Under the pieces are notes generated by a model. It saw only the letters and a program-made list of their open reading frames with translations. It searched no databases and was not told the DNA's origin. Below are positions 1-8,236 of a stretch of 64,000 nt of DNA, piece by piece. This stretch comes from an uncultured Rivibacter sp. GTDB taxonomy: Bacteria; Pseudomonadota; Gammaproteobacteria; Burkholderiales; Burkholderiaceae. The translations under genes and the position numbers were made by a program. How positions within the stretch are numbered: position 1 is the first letter of the stretch; each line of letters opens with the position of its first letter. The stretch lies in the NCBI GenBank assembly GCA_946480925.1, contig CAMLLU010000024.1, positions 1 to 64,000 of the forward strand, written 5' to 3'.

Positions 1-56
1 GCGGCGACCGCTGGGCGGCGACCGCTGGGCGGCGACCGCTGGGCGGCGACCGCTGG
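1..56. repeat. four tandem copies of a 14-bp unit
   Basis: The window opens with four perfect head-to-tail copies of GCGGCGACCGCTGG. The array may extend left beyond the window edge. Fourteen is not a multiple of three, so a change in copy number would shift any reading frame crossing it. From here to the start of the oxidase gene at 219 I recognise no gene; frames read in from the left but match no family I know. Confidence 0.9.
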
Positions 57-218
57 ACGCGGCGCAGAGGTTCATGCGTCGCGGAAGACGCTTTGCGTCA
101 TGGAGCACTGAAGTGAAACCCCAATTCATTCACCGCGCAGACGCAGCGAGCGCGGTGAAGGCTGTTGAATCCCGTTTCATACGTCGCGGGTGCTACTGCT
201 GCGCCATGGAAAACTGAA

Positions 219-911
219 ATGAGTGCAACGATGCCAGTGCCCCCGGCCGCACAGGTCGCGCCGACGCCGGGCCTGCGAGGGTTGATCGCCGACTGGTCGT
301 CCGACCAGCAGGCCTTCCACGTCTCGTGGGGCAAGGCCATGATGTGGATCTTCCTGCTCAGCGACACGTTCGTGTTCGGCACGTTCCTCACCGGCTACAT
401 GTCGGTGCGGGCGGCCACAACCGTGCCCTGGCCCAACCCGAGCGAGGTGTTCGCGCTGCACGTGGGCGGCGCCGACGTGCCGCTGCTGCTCATCGCCATC
501 ATGACCTTCGTGCTCATCACGAGCAGCGGCACCATGGCCATGGCGGTGAACTGCGCCTACCGGCGCGACCGCTACAACGCGGCAGCGCTGATGGTGGCCA
601 CCGCCGTGTTCGGCGAGATCTTCGTGGCCATGCAGGCTTTCGAGTGGTCGAAGCTCATCCTCGAAGGCGTGCGCCCCTGGGGCAACCCGATGGGTGCGGC
701 GCAGTTCGGTTCCAGCTTCTTCATGATCACCGGCTTTCACGGCCTGCACGTCACCTGCGGCGTGATCTACCTGCTCGTCGTCGCGTGGAAGGTCTGGCGC
801 GGCGACTACGAAAAGACGGGCAACTACCAGATCGTCGAGATCGCCGGCCTGTACTGGCACTTCGTGGACCTGGTGTGGGTGTTCATCTTCGCGTTCTTCT
901 ACCTGTGGTGA
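219..911 (+). CDS. haem-copper oxidase subunit III (cytochrome c oxidase type)
   Basis: Integral membrane subunit of an aerobic respiratory terminal oxidase, 230 aa. Family signatures seen: MMWIFLLSDTFVFGTFLTGY in the first long helix, GFHGLHVTCGVIYLL in the middle and the C-terminal YWHFVDLVWVFIFAFFYLW, which is diagnostic of COX3. The length fits the short bacterial subunit III type. The ATG at 219 is chosen because GGA lies 8 nt upstream; a TTG at 165 would add 18 residues without homology-like character. The subunit IV gene follows 11 bp later, so this is the end of an operon whose subunits I and II probably lie left of the window. Whether it is a cytochrome c or a quinol oxidase cannot be told from this subunit alone. 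Confidence 0.9.
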   Translation: MSATMPVPPAAQVAPTPGLRGLIADWSSDQQAFHVSWGKAMMWIFLLSDTFVFGTFLTGYMSVRAATTVPWPNPSEVFALHVGGADVPLLLIAIMTFVLITSSGTMAMAVNCAYRRDRYNAAALMVATAVFGEIFVAMQAFEWSKLILEGVRPWGNPMGAAQFGSSFFMITGFHGLHVTCGVIYLLVVAWKVWRGDYEKTGNYQIVEIAGLYWHFVDLVWVFIFAFFYLW

Positions 912-922
912 GGTGAGTCGCC

Positions 923-1288
923 ATGAATCATTCCGTCGCTGCCACCGAAGCCTCGAACGCAGAGCATGAGGAAGGCCAGCACCAGCAACACCAGCAACAC
1001 CCGGTGGGGCTGTACCTCAAGATCTGGCTGCTGCTGTTCGTGCTGAGCACGCTGTCCTACCTGGTGGACTACTTCCACTTCCAGGGCCTGCTGCGCTGGG
1101 GCCTCATCGTCGTCTTCATGCTGCTGAAGGCCGGGCTCATCGTCGCGGTGTTCATGCACATGGCCTGGGAGCGGCTGTCACTCATCTACGCCATCCTCGT
1201 GCCGCCGCTGGCGCTGCTGGTGCTGGTGGGGCTGATGTGGGCGGAAGCCGACTACACCTTCCTCACGCGGCTGCTGTTCTTCAGATGA
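923..1288 (+). CDS. cytochrome c oxidase subunit IV, prokaryotic type
   Basis: Small membrane subunit of the same terminal oxidase, 121 aa. The N-terminus is His/Gln/Glu-rich (HEEGQHQQHQQH), followed by three hydrophobic segments (about residues 34-52, 57-77 and 85-105) including FMLLKAGLIVAVFMHMAWE, typical of the prokaryotic COX4 family. GAGGTGAG precedes the ATG. Its last 8 bp overlap the 3' end of the convergent oxidoreductase gene, so the two transcripts must run into each other. Confidence 0.85.
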   Translation: MNHSVAATEASNAEHEEGQHQQHQQHPVGLYLKIWLLLFVLSTLSYLVDYFHFQGLLRWGLIVVFMLLKAGLIVAVFMHMAWERLSLIYAILVPPLALLVLVGLMWAEADYTFLTRLLFFR

Positions 1289-2450
1289 CGTTGCGCTCCA
1301 CATAAGGCTCGTTGCGCAGCCAACGGCTCATGTGCAGCGGCGAAAGATCCAGCATTTCGTAGCGCCCGTGCAGCAACCATTCGGCCAGCCCACGGCCGGT
1401 GGCTGGTGCGTGTTGCAGGCCGTGGCCTGAAAAGCCGTTGGCGAGAACGAAGTTCGCCATCTCGGGGTGCGGGCCGATCCAGGCGTTGTGGTCGAACGGG
1501 TTCACTTCGTAGTAGCCCGCCCACGCATGCTCCACGCGCAGCGCCTCGAAGGCCGGCACGCGCTCGGCCAACGCGGGCCACAGCACTTCGTCGAAGAGCG
1601 CGAGGTCCGCATCGAGCGGCAGGTCGTCCGGGTCGCTCTGGCCTGCGCCGGGCGACCACCCGGCAATGAAGCCAGAGCCTTCGCTGCGGAACCACACGCC
1701 GCTGGGGTCGATGACCAGCGGCGTGCGTGGCAGCGGGGTGGGGCAGCTGAGCGAAAAAACCGTGCGGCGGCGGGCGTGCACCGGCAGCTGCACGCCGCAC
1801 ATCGCGCCAACCTCGCGAGCCCAGGGGCCGGCGGCGTTGACGAACACGTCTGCCGCCAGGCGGGAGCCATCGTCCAGTTGCGCTGCGACGACGCGTTGAC
1901 CTTCGCACTGCAGGCCAGCCACCGTGGCGTTGCGGAACCGGGCGCCGAGCGACGTGGCCTTGCGGCGCAAGGCGCGCGTGAATGAATAGCCGTCGAACCA
2001 GCCCTCGCGCGCAAGGCCCAGCGTGGCCGCGGCCAGGCCGGTGGCTGAAAGCCATGGGAAGCGTTGCACGAGCTCGCTGGGGTCCAGCCACAGCACTTCG
2101 GCGCCAGCACGGGTCTGGACTGCATGATTCGCGGCCAGCACAGGCCGCCCGGCTTCGGTGGCCAGGAACAGGTAGCCCGATGGCACGAAGCCCAGATCGA
2201 CAGGCTCGTCGTCCACCGCCAGCCACTCCTGCGCATGGCCGATCACCTCGAAGCCGAAGCGCGACATCGCGATGTTCAGCGGTGTCGAGAACTGCTGTCG
2301 GATGGAGCCGGCCGACAAGGCCGATGACGCGCGCGAATAGGTGCTGTCGCGCTCGACGACCTGCACGTCGACTTGCGAGCCGCCCAGGCGCTTGAGGAAC
2401 AGGGCGGTGGCCGACCCGATGGCACCGCCGCCGATGATGAGTATGCGCAT
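1281..2450 (-). CDS. FAD-dependent oxidoreductase, DAO/FOXRED1-like
   Basis: Flavoprotein of the D-amino-acid oxidase fold, 389 aa, probably oxidising an amine or amino acid. The N-terminal beta-alpha-beta dinucleotide motif is GGGAIG (residues 7-12), preceded by hydrophobic strand residues and followed by E34 as ribose ligand. The C-terminal region has GYYEVNPFDHNAWIGPHP and NGFSGHGLQHAPATGR, the FAD-contacting segment of this family. No signal peptide or membrane segment is visible. The substrate cannot be predicted; neighbours (oxidase genes, chemoreceptor) do not help. Transcribed alone. Confidence 0.8.
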   Translation of the reverse strand: MRILIIGGGAIGSATALFLKRLGGSQVDVQVVERDSTYSRASSALSAGSIRQQFSTPLNIAMSRFGFEVIGHAQEWLAVDDEPVDLGFVPSGYLFLATEAGRPVLAANHAVQTRAGAEVLWLDPSELVQRFPWLSATGLAAATLGLAREGWFDGYSFTRALRRKATSLGARFRNATVAGLQCEGQRVVAAQLDDGSRLAADVFVNAAGPWAREVGAMCGVQLPVHARRRTVFSLSCPTPLPRTPLVIDPSGVWFRSEGSGFIAGWSPGAGQSDPDDLPLDADLALFDEVLWPALAERVPAFEALRVEHAWAGYYEVNPFDHNAWIGPHPEMANFVLANGFSGHGLQHAPATGRGLAEWLLHGRYEMLDLSPLHMSRWLRNEPYVERNVI

Positions 2451-2462
2451 CGACTGATGCTA

Positions 2463-2580
2463 GCCCACCCCCTACGGCCTGACGGCCGCCTCCTCAAAGG
2501 GGGCAACGCGAGCGGACCGGCAAAGCCGGATCCGCCGCGTTCGCTTGAAGGGGCGCGAGCTGGCGCCGCGCAGGGCCGGG
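2463..2580. repeat. dispersed palindromic repeat, copy 1
   Basis: Intergenic element between the oxidoreductase gene and the chemoreceptor gene. It shares a perfect 20-bp core, ACCGGCAAAGCCGGATCCGC, plus flanking CTCAAAGGGG with the reverse complement of the copy at 28738-28826. The core contains the palindrome CCGGC-AAA-GCCGG. Copies 2 and 3 (8144-8222, 13688-13765) share the C-tract/G-tract half. Confidence 0.75.
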
Positions 2581-2585
2581 TGTCG

Positions 2586-4151
2586 TCAATGCACGCGGAA
2601 CGTCCCCACCATCTGCGCCAGCCGCTCGGCCTGCTCGCGCAGGCTTTCCGCAGCGGCAGCGCCTTGCTCCACCAGCGCGGCGTTCTGCTGCGTCATCTGG
2701 TCGAGCTGGCTCACGGCGGTGTTGACCTGGCCGATGCCCTCGCTCTGCTCGGCGGCAGAGGCGGTGATCTCGGCAATGATGTGCGACACGCGTTGCACCG
2801 AGCCCACGATCTCCTTCATCGTGGTGCCGGCGTCGCCCACCAGGCGTGAGCCGGTTTCCACGCGCTCCACGCTCGCACCGATCAGGCTCTTGATCTCCTT
2901 GGCCGCCTGGGCCGAGCGGCCCGCCAGGCCGCGCACCTCGCTGGCCACGACCGCGAAGCCGCGGCCCTGCTCGCCGGCGCGCGCGGCTTCCACCGCGGCG
3001 TTGAGGGCGAGGATGTTGGTCTGGAAGGCGATGCCGTCGATCACCCCGATGATGTCGGCGATCTTCTTCGAGCTCGCGGTGATGTCGTCCATCGTCGTCA
3101 CCACCTCGGAGACGACGGCACCGCCCCGCGCTGCCACCTCGGCGGCCGAAGCCGCCAGCTGGTTGGCTTGCCGTGCGGAGTCGGCGCTTTGCTTCACCGT
3201 GCCGGTGAGCTGTTCCATGGAGCTTGCGGTCTGCTGCAGGTTGCTCGCCGCCTGCTCGGTGCGGTGGCTCAGGTCCTGGTTGCCAGAGGCGACCTCGGAA
3301 CTTGCGGTCTGGATGGAATCCGCCGACAGGCGGATCTGGCTCACCAGCGTGCTCAGGCGCGCCTGCATCGTGGCAATGGCCTGCAGCAGGCGGCCGGTTT
3401 CGTCGTTGTGCTCGGCCACCACTTCCGAGGTGAGATCCCCCTCGGCAATGCGCTCGGCCACGGCCACCGCGCGGCCCAGCGGCCGTGTGACGCCGCGGGT
3501 GATGCGCCAGGCGATCAGCGAACCCACGGCCAGGGCTGCCAGCACCATGGCCAGCTCGGCGGCGGAAGCATTGCGCTTGGTGGCGGCCGCGGCGGTGGTG
3601 GCTTCGTCGATGAGGCGCGTCTGCAGTGCTGCAAATTCTGTGACCTTGGCACGCCAGGTCCGCTCGGTGGGGCCGGCCGTGTCGGTGAGGATCTGCACCG
3701 CCGCCACGTTGTCGCTGGCCACGCCTTTTTCGACCACGGCCTTCAATGCCGGAATGGCCTTCCTGGCTTCGGCGGCCATGTCGGCCAACAGCTGGCGCTC
3801 GGTGTCGGTCGAGCCCTTGCCGTCGAGCACGGCCTTCAGCTCCGCCTCGGCCTTCAGGTAGGCAGCGCCCGCGGCCTCGGCAGCTTCGGATTCCTGCTTG
3901 ATCTGCTTGGCGTCGTACAGCAGCGCGACGGTGCGCGTGTGCAGGCCGATCTGGTTGATGCTGTTGAGCATGGTGCTGGCCAGCTCGATCTTGAGGTTGT
4001 TCACCTCCACGATCTGCTGCATGCGCCCGCCCACCACGCGCATGGCAACCTGGCTGGTGGCGGCCACACCGGCCAGCAGCACGAGCACGCTCACGAAACC
4101 CAGCGTCAATCGTGCGGCGATCGACATCGACTTGAAAGACGGAATGCGCAT
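2586..4151 (-). CDS. methyl-accepting chemotaxis protein
   Basis: Transmembrane chemoreceptor, 521 aa. Layout: cytoplasmic tail, TM1 (about residues 11-33), four-helix periplasmic sensor, TM2 (about 198-215), HAMP ([20 protein letters not shown]), then a long coiled-coil signalling domain with the hairpin tip core [20 protein letters not shown], which contacts CheA/CheW. No C-terminal NWETF-like pentapeptide is present, so methylation enzymes must dock differently. No che genes lie nearby; it is an orphan receptor. Ligand unknown. Confidence 0.93.
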   Translation of the reverse strand: MRIPSFKSMSIAARLTLGFVSVLVLLAGVAATSQVAMRVVGGRMQQIVEVNNLKIELASTMLNSINQIGLHTRTVALLYDAKQIKQESEAAEAAGAAYLKAEAELKAVLDGKGSTDTERQLLADMAAEARKAIPALKAVVEKGVASDNVAAVQILTDTAGPTERTWRAKVTEFAALQTRLIDEATTAAAATKRNASAAELAMVLAALAVGSLIAWRITRGVTRPLGRAVAVAERIAEGDLTSEVVAEHNDETGRLLQAIATMQARLSTLVSQIRLSADSIQTASSEVASGNQDLSHRTEQAASNLQQTASSMEQLTGTVKQSADSARQANQLAASAAEVAARGGAVVSEVVTTMDDITASSKKIADIIGVIDGIAFQTNILALNAAVEAARAGEQGRGFAVVASEVRGLAGRSAQAAKEIKSLIGASVERVETGSRLVGDAGTTMKEIVGSVQRVSHIIAEITASAAEQSEGIGQVNTAVSQLDQMTQQNAALVEQGAAAAESLREQAERLAQMVGTFRVH

Positions 4152-4260
4152 GGCAGGGATCTCCGGGGATACGCGAGGCGGTGCTGCCCCGAGTCTCGCG
4201 ACCCGGGGTATGCCTCGATCACCGGAATATCGGCAACTGCGGCGGCCAATTAAGCCCGCC

Positions 4261-4290
4261 GTTGTGCCGCCCGCCGTTGTGCCGCCCGCC
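4261..4290. repeat. two tandem copies of a 15-bp unit
   Basis: GTTGTGCCGCCCGCC occurs twice in tandem, with a partial third unit (GCCCGCC) just before. It sits between the stop of the first phasin-like gene (4303) and the start of the chemoreceptor gene. No function is evident. Confidence 0.8.
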
Positions 4291-4302
4291 GTTTCGTGAA
4301 AC

Positions 4303-4680
4303 TCAGCGCTTTTTGGGCCCCAGCCGCTTCGAATTGGCCTTCACACGCTTGCTCACCGGGTGCAGCGCCAGGCCGGCGGCACGCAAGGTCTGCACGGCAG
4401 CACGCTGGGCCTGCGCGTGGGCCTTGGCCGGGGTGAGCGGGCGCAGCGGGTTGCCGGGCGTCGGCCAGCGTGCCGACTTGTGCATGGAAGTCCAGAAGGC
4501 CAGCCACGACTCGTTGGCGGCGGCCCATTTCTCCCACACCATGCGCTGCGACTCGACCAGCGTCTTGCTCGCGGTGGGTTTGCGTGCCATCTGGCCGAGG
4601 CGGTGCGTGATCACCTGCGGCGCGTGGGTAGCGATGTCCCATTGATGGGTCAGGTAGCGCTGCCAATGTTTCAGCATCAC
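4303..4680 (-). CDS. phasin-like small protein, paralogue A
   Basis: 125 aa, mostly helical, Trp-rich in the first half ([28 protein letters not shown]) with a basic Lys/Arg tail ([14 protein letters not shown]). It aligns along its first 70 residues with the protein encoded just upstream at 4792-5175, sharing the pattern QR-M-x-(E)-W-A-x-A-x-E-x-W. Proteins of this size and pattern in Burkholderiales are often annotated as polyhydroxyalkanoate granule-associated phasins. That role is an inference from character, not a firm motif; no phaC or phaA is in view. Confidence 0.6.
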   Translation of the reverse strand: MMLKHWQRYLTHQWDIATHAPQVITHRLGQMARKPTASKTLVESQRMVWEKWAAANESWLAFWTSMHKSARWPTPGNPLRPLTPAKAHAQAQRAAVQTLRAAGLALHPVSKRVKANSKRLGPKKR

Positions 4681-4791
4681 GCGGCTCCAGTCCGTAAAGG
4701 GGATGAGCCAGCTTAGGCGAGCTGCGCTGCGGGGCTACTCACGGCATGGCAAGCCCCCTCGCGAGGGCGGGCACAGGTGTCCGGCTGTATT

Positions 4792-5175
4792 TCAGCGGTG
4801 CCGCGCGTGCCTGGCGCTTGCCTTGCTGCGCCGCGATGCGGGCGCGTGGGCGGCCGCCACCGACTCCGCCGATGCCCTGGGCTTGCGTTCGGCCGGGGAC
4901 GCCTCTGCTGCCGCTTCAGCGCTGGGTGGGGCGGCCACCACGCCGGCTGGCGGCCACGGCATGCTGGGCCAATGCATCGCGTGGGCGGCCTTCCACCACG
5001 ACCACCAGGCTTCACTGGCGCTGGCCCAGTTCTCGAACATCACGCGCTGTGAATCGGCCAATGAGAGCGACGAGCCCGGCGCACGTGTCATCAAGTCCAC
5101 GCGGCGGGCTACTTCCTCGGGCGCCTGGCTGGCGATTTCCATCCAGCGGCTCCAGTACTGATGCAAGGGTGTCAT
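4792..5175 (-). CDS. phasin-like small protein, paralogue B
   Basis: 127 aa. N-terminal amphipathic, Trp-rich helices (YWSRWMEIASQAPEEV, SEAWWSWWKAAHAMHW), then an Ala/Pro-rich C-terminus ending in a basic stretch (RRSKASARHARHR) that resembles nucleoid- or granule-binding tails. Paralogous to the next gene downstream, so the pair arose by tandem duplication. It lies 44 bp after pabBC and could be cotranscribed with it. PHA granule association is plausible but unproven. Confidence 0.6.
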   Translation of the reverse strand: MTPLHQYWSRWMEIASQAPEEVARRVDLMTRAPGSSLSLADSQRVMFENWASASEAWWSWWKAAHAMHWPSMPWPPAGVVAAPPSAEAAAEASPAERKPRASAESVAAAHAPASRRSKASARHARHR

Positions 5176-5219
5176 GGCGGTGCTGCTCCTCCAGGACTTG
5201 GCAACGGGGACGCTTCAGC

Positions 5220-7004
5220 TTACTCCTGAGCCCGTGGCGTTGTCATGTCGCAGCGCAAAGCGGAAAGATCCAGCGGCAGCCAGCCGCGCACGCTGTTGAA
5301 GAAGGCGCCGGCTTCGGCGCGTTGCAGGTCGCCCAGCACCAGCCGGCTTTCGTGCAGCACGCCGTGCGCGAGCAGCCGCGCACGGTAGCTGCCGGGCAAC
5401 AGGCCGGCATCGAGTGCCGGCGTGAGCCAGCGGCCTTCCATGCACAAGGCGAGGTTGCCGTTGCAGAACTCGGTGAGCTCGCCGGCCGCATTCCACAGCA
5501 GCGTGTCGAAGCAGCCCGCGTCGGGCGCGAAGGCAGCATAGGCGTCACGGCGCGTGGTCTTGTGGCGCAGGAACTCATCGTGGCTGTCGATGGGCGAACG
5601 GGCGAGCGAGGTGCGCAGCGGCGTGGCTGTGGGCTGCAGCGGTGCGGCCTCGCCACGCACAGTGCCGAATGCATCGACCAGCAGGCGCAGCTTGAAGGTG
5701 CCGTGCGGGTGTGCCGTCACCAGCTGGGCCAGGGTGGTGAGCACGTGTGTCTCGTCGAGCGCATGGCCGAAGTGCGCTGCGCCGCGGCGCAGCCGCTGCA
5801 GGTGCTCGTCGAGCAGCCAGATCTGGCCGTCTTGCATGCGCAGCGATTCGAGCAGCTCGAACGGCCGGGCAGCGCGTTCGAGAAAACGCCGCTTGTGGCG
5901 CCACTCGGCAGCTTCGGCGTCGGACTGCGAATCGGCCGTGATCGCGCTGCCTACGCCGCAGGCGGCTTGCCAATGGCCGGGCGATTGCGGCGTGAGCTCA
6001 ACGGTGCGTATGGCCACATTGAACGTGGCCGCGCCGCCGGGCTGCAGCACCCCCACTGCGCCGCAGTACACGCCGCGCGGCGTGGGTTCGAGTGTGTGGA
6101 TGAGCTGCATCGCGCGCACCTTGGGCGCGCCGGTGACGGAGCCGCAGGGGAACAGCGCGCCGAACACCTGCGCGAGCGTCGTGCCGTCTCGCGTATGCGC
6201 GGTCACGGTGGAGGTCATCTGCCACACGGTGGGCAGCGCGTGCAGCTCGAACAGCGCCGGCACGCGCACGGAACCCAGCGTGGCGATGCGCGACAGGTCG
6301 TTGCGCAGCAGGTCCACGATCATCAGGTTCTCGGCGCGTTCCTTCTCGCTTGAGGCCAGTGCCGCAGCGGCCTGTTCGTCGGCGGCCGGCGTGCTGCCGC
6401 GCGCGGCGGTGCCCTTCATCGGCTGCGTGGTGATGAACCCGTCGCGCCAGTCGAAGAACAGCTCGGGCGACACGCTGAGCACGTGCGTCGCTTCATGGGC
6501 CAGGTAAACGCCATAGCCTTTAGGCTGGCCACGGTGCAGGGCCCGAAAGGCGGCCAGCGGGTCGCCGCTCAAGCGGCTTTGCAGCCGTGTGGTGTGGTTG
6601 ACCTGGTAGACGTCGCCGGCGGCGATCCAGTCGCGGATGCGCTGCACGTCGTCGGCGAACTGGGCGTCGGCGAGCGGTTGCTGCCACGCATCGAACGCAT
6701 GGCCGGCATCGGCTTCGACGGGCCAGTCTTCGGCCGTGTCGAAGACGGCAAAGCACGCCAGCGGGCCTTGTGCCGAATGCGTGACGAGCGCGGCATCGAA
6801 TGCGCCGGCCGATTCATAGCGCACGTAGCCCACGCACCAGCGCCCCGCGTGGGCGTGGGCCTCGGCGGCATCGAGCAGGGGTTTCACCTCGCCCGGCGAC
6901 CGTGCCACGAGCCACGCACGTGGCGCATGGAAGGCGAGCCGAAGGCGCTGCGGCTCGCCGGGGCGCGCGGGCAGGTCGATCAGTGCTGTGAACGAAGCGC
7001 TCAT
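5220..7004 (-). CDS. pabB: bifunctional aminodeoxychorismate synthase I / aminodeoxychorismate lyase (PabB-PabC fusion)
   Basis: 594 aa, folate pathway: makes 4-amino-4-deoxychorismate and then cleaves it to p-aminobenzoate. The N-terminal chorismate-binding domain (about residues 1-370) has PMKGTAARG, ENLMIVDLLRNDLSRIA and FPCGSVTGAPKVRAMQLI. The Lys in PMKGT is the residue that distinguishes PabB from anthranilate synthase TrpE (PIAGT). The C-terminal PLP fold-type IV domain (about 375-594) has FELLESLR, NAAGELTEFCNGNLAL and GLLPGSYRARLL, as in PabC. The glutaminase PabA is not in view. The gene starts 19 bp after dsbB, as third gene of ridA-dsbB-pabBC. Confidence 0.9.
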   Translation of the reverse strand: MSASFTALIDLPARPGEPQRLRLAFHAPRAWLVARSPGEVKPLLDAAEAHAHAGRWCVGYVRYESAGAFDAALVTHSAQGPLACFAVFDTAEDWPVEADAGHAFDAWQQPLADAQFADDVQRIRDWIAAGDVYQVNHTTRLQSRLSGDPLAAFRALHRGQPKGYGVYLAHEATHVLSVSPELFFDWRDGFITTQPMKGTAARGSTPAADEQAAAALASSEKERAENLMIVDLLRNDLSRIATLGSVRVPALFELHALPTVWQMTSTVTAHTRDGTTLAQVFGALFPCGSVTGAPKVRAMQLIHTLEPTPRGVYCGAVGVLQPGGAATFNVAIRTVELTPQSPGHWQAACGVGSAITADSQSDAEAAEWRHKRRFLERAARPFELLESLRMQDGQIWLLDEHLQRLRRGAAHFGHALDETHVLTTLAQLVTAHPHGTFKLRLLVDAFGTVRGEAAPLQPTATPLRTSLARSPIDSHDEFLRHKTTRRDAYAAFAPDAGCFDTLLWNAAGELTEFCNGNLALCMEGRWLTPALDAGLLPGSYRARLLAHGVLHESRLVLGDLQRAEAGAFFNSVRGWLPLDLSALRCDMTTPRAQE

Positions 7005-7023
7005 GGCGCCAACAGAAAGGAGA

Positions 7024-7512
7024 TCAAGCCTTGCGGCGCAACACCAGCATCACGAGTGCCAGCCCGATGAGCACGAACAGCGCGAGGCTCCAGAACTCGT
7101 AGGGCACGCCGATCAGGTCGACGGCGGCGTCGGCGCACGAGGCGCGCACCTCGAACACTTCGGGCAGCAGCACGTCGAGCTGCGTGCCGCTGACGATGCG
7201 GTCGGCCAGCGTGAGGTTGCATGAGGCCGACTTGGCGGCCACGAAATGCTGGTACAGCGCGGCCGCGGCGCCCAGGCCGGCGAGCACCAGCGCCATGAAG
7301 CCGGCCCCCTTGACCGCCACGCGCGCGCGCAGCGCGGCACCCACGAGGCACACGACGCCGACCACTGCAAAGATCACGCGCTGCAAGATGCACCACGGGC
7401 ACGGCTTCATGCCGAACACGTGCTGCGACACCAGCGCCGCGCCCACTGCCGCCAGGCTCAGCAGGCCGATCAGACCCAGCGCCAGCGCGGGTCTTCTGAC
7501 AAGAACGTTCAT
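7024..7512 (-). CDS. dsbB: disulfide bond formation protein B
   Basis: 162 aa inner-membrane protein with four hydrophobic segments. It reoxidises periplasmic DsbA and passes electrons to quinone. The first redox pair is CPWC at residues 38-41. The second pair, in the second periplasmic loop, is C99 and C127, a spacing close to that of E. coli DsbB. The start ATG overlaps the stop of the upstream ridA-like gene (ATGA), implying translational coupling. No dsbA is in the window. Confidence 0.93.
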   Translation of the reverse strand: MNVLVRRPALALGLIGLLSLAAVGAALVSQHVFGMKPCPWCILQRVIFAVVGVVCLVGAALRARVAVKGAGFMALVLAGLGAAAALYQHFVAAKSASCNLTLADRIVSGTQLDVLLPEVFEVRASCADAAVDLIGVPYEFWSLALFVLIGLALVMLVLRRKA

Positions 7513-7973
7513 TGTTTGAGTTCTGCAATCAACTCGATCTCGACGCAGGAGCCCAGCGGGATCTGCGCCACGCCGAAGGCGCTGCGGGCGTGCGAGCCCA
7601 CTTCGGCGCCGAACACCTGGGCGAAGAGTTCCGAGGCACCGTTGGTCACGAGGTGCTGCTCGGTGAAGCCGGGCGTGCTGTTCACCAGGCTCATCAGCTT
7701 GACGATGCGCGCCACGTTGTCGAGGCCGCCTGCGGCGACCTGCAGCGTGCCCATGAGGTCGACGGCGACGGCACGTGCGGCCTGCTTGCCGGTTTCGGTG
7801 TCGATCTCCTTGCCGAGCTGGCCGACCCAGGGCTTGCCGTCTTTCTTGGCGATGTGGCCGGACAGGAAGACGAGGTTGCCGGTGCGCACGAAGGGCACGT
7901 AGGCGGCAGCGGGGATCGCAACAGGCGGCAGCGTGATGCCCAGTTCCTTGAGGGTGGCTTCGATCTTCGACAT
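7509..7973 (-). CDS. RidA/YjgF family protein
   Basis: 154 aa, single RidA-fold domain. RidA proteins are trimers that hydrolyse reactive enamine/imine intermediates released by PLP enzymes. Seen: NLVFLSGHIAKKDGKPWVGQ early and ARSAFGVAQIPLGSCVEIE at the C-terminus; the Arg in ARSAFGV matches the substrate-carboxylate-binding Arg of the family. The ATG at 7973 is chosen because the family begins a few residues before the domain; longer in-frame extension has no family character. It heads a three-gene operon with dsbB and pabBC, whose lyase half is a PLP enzyme. Confidence 0.85.
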   Translation of the reverse strand: MSKIEATLKELGITLPPVAIPAAAYVPFVRTGNLVFLSGHIAKKDGKPWVGQLGKEIDTETGKQAARAVAVDLMGTLQVAAGGLDNVARIVKLMSLVNSTPGFTEQHLVTNGASELFAQVFGAEVGSHARSAFGVAQIPLGSCVEIELIAELKQ

Positions 7974-8143
7974 GGTGTGACTCCGGCGCCCGCGGCGGGC
8001 GCAGACCAGGGGGAGAGAAGGGAGCAGCGATCCTACACGCAGCCCCTGGGGCGCCAGGTGAGCGCACCGCGGCTGGAGCAGCACGCGGCCGCGGGCGTCC
8101 GGCACCGAGGTGTATTCGTCGCTGCGGCAAACTAGCGCCCCTC

Positions 8144-8222
8144 TCAAGGAAACGCCGGGCCGCTCCCAAGTTTCCTTGACCCCCTTCGGGGGGCTGACGC
8201 GAAGCGGCAGGTCCGGGGGCAC
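8144..8222. repeat. dispersed palindromic repeat, copy 2, with 10-bp inverted repeat
   Basis: This element fills most of the space between the divergent ridA and comEC genes. A perfect inverted repeat, TCAAGGAAAC (8144-8153) and GTTTCCTTGA (8170-8179), flanks GCCGGGCCGCTCCCA. It is followed by CCCCCTTCGGGGGG and GACGCGAAGCGG. The GCCGGGCCGC and CCCCC-TCGGGGGG parts match the reverse complement of copy 3 inside the gene at 13275. The rest of 7974-8236 holds no gene I can see. Confidence 0.75.
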
Positions 8223-8236
8223 TCAAAGGGAGCTCA

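Noticed and set aside
7509..8222. Longer start for the ridA-like gene
   Set aside because: The extension reads through the palindromic repeat and lacks family resemblance; the ATG at 7973 gives the normal length.
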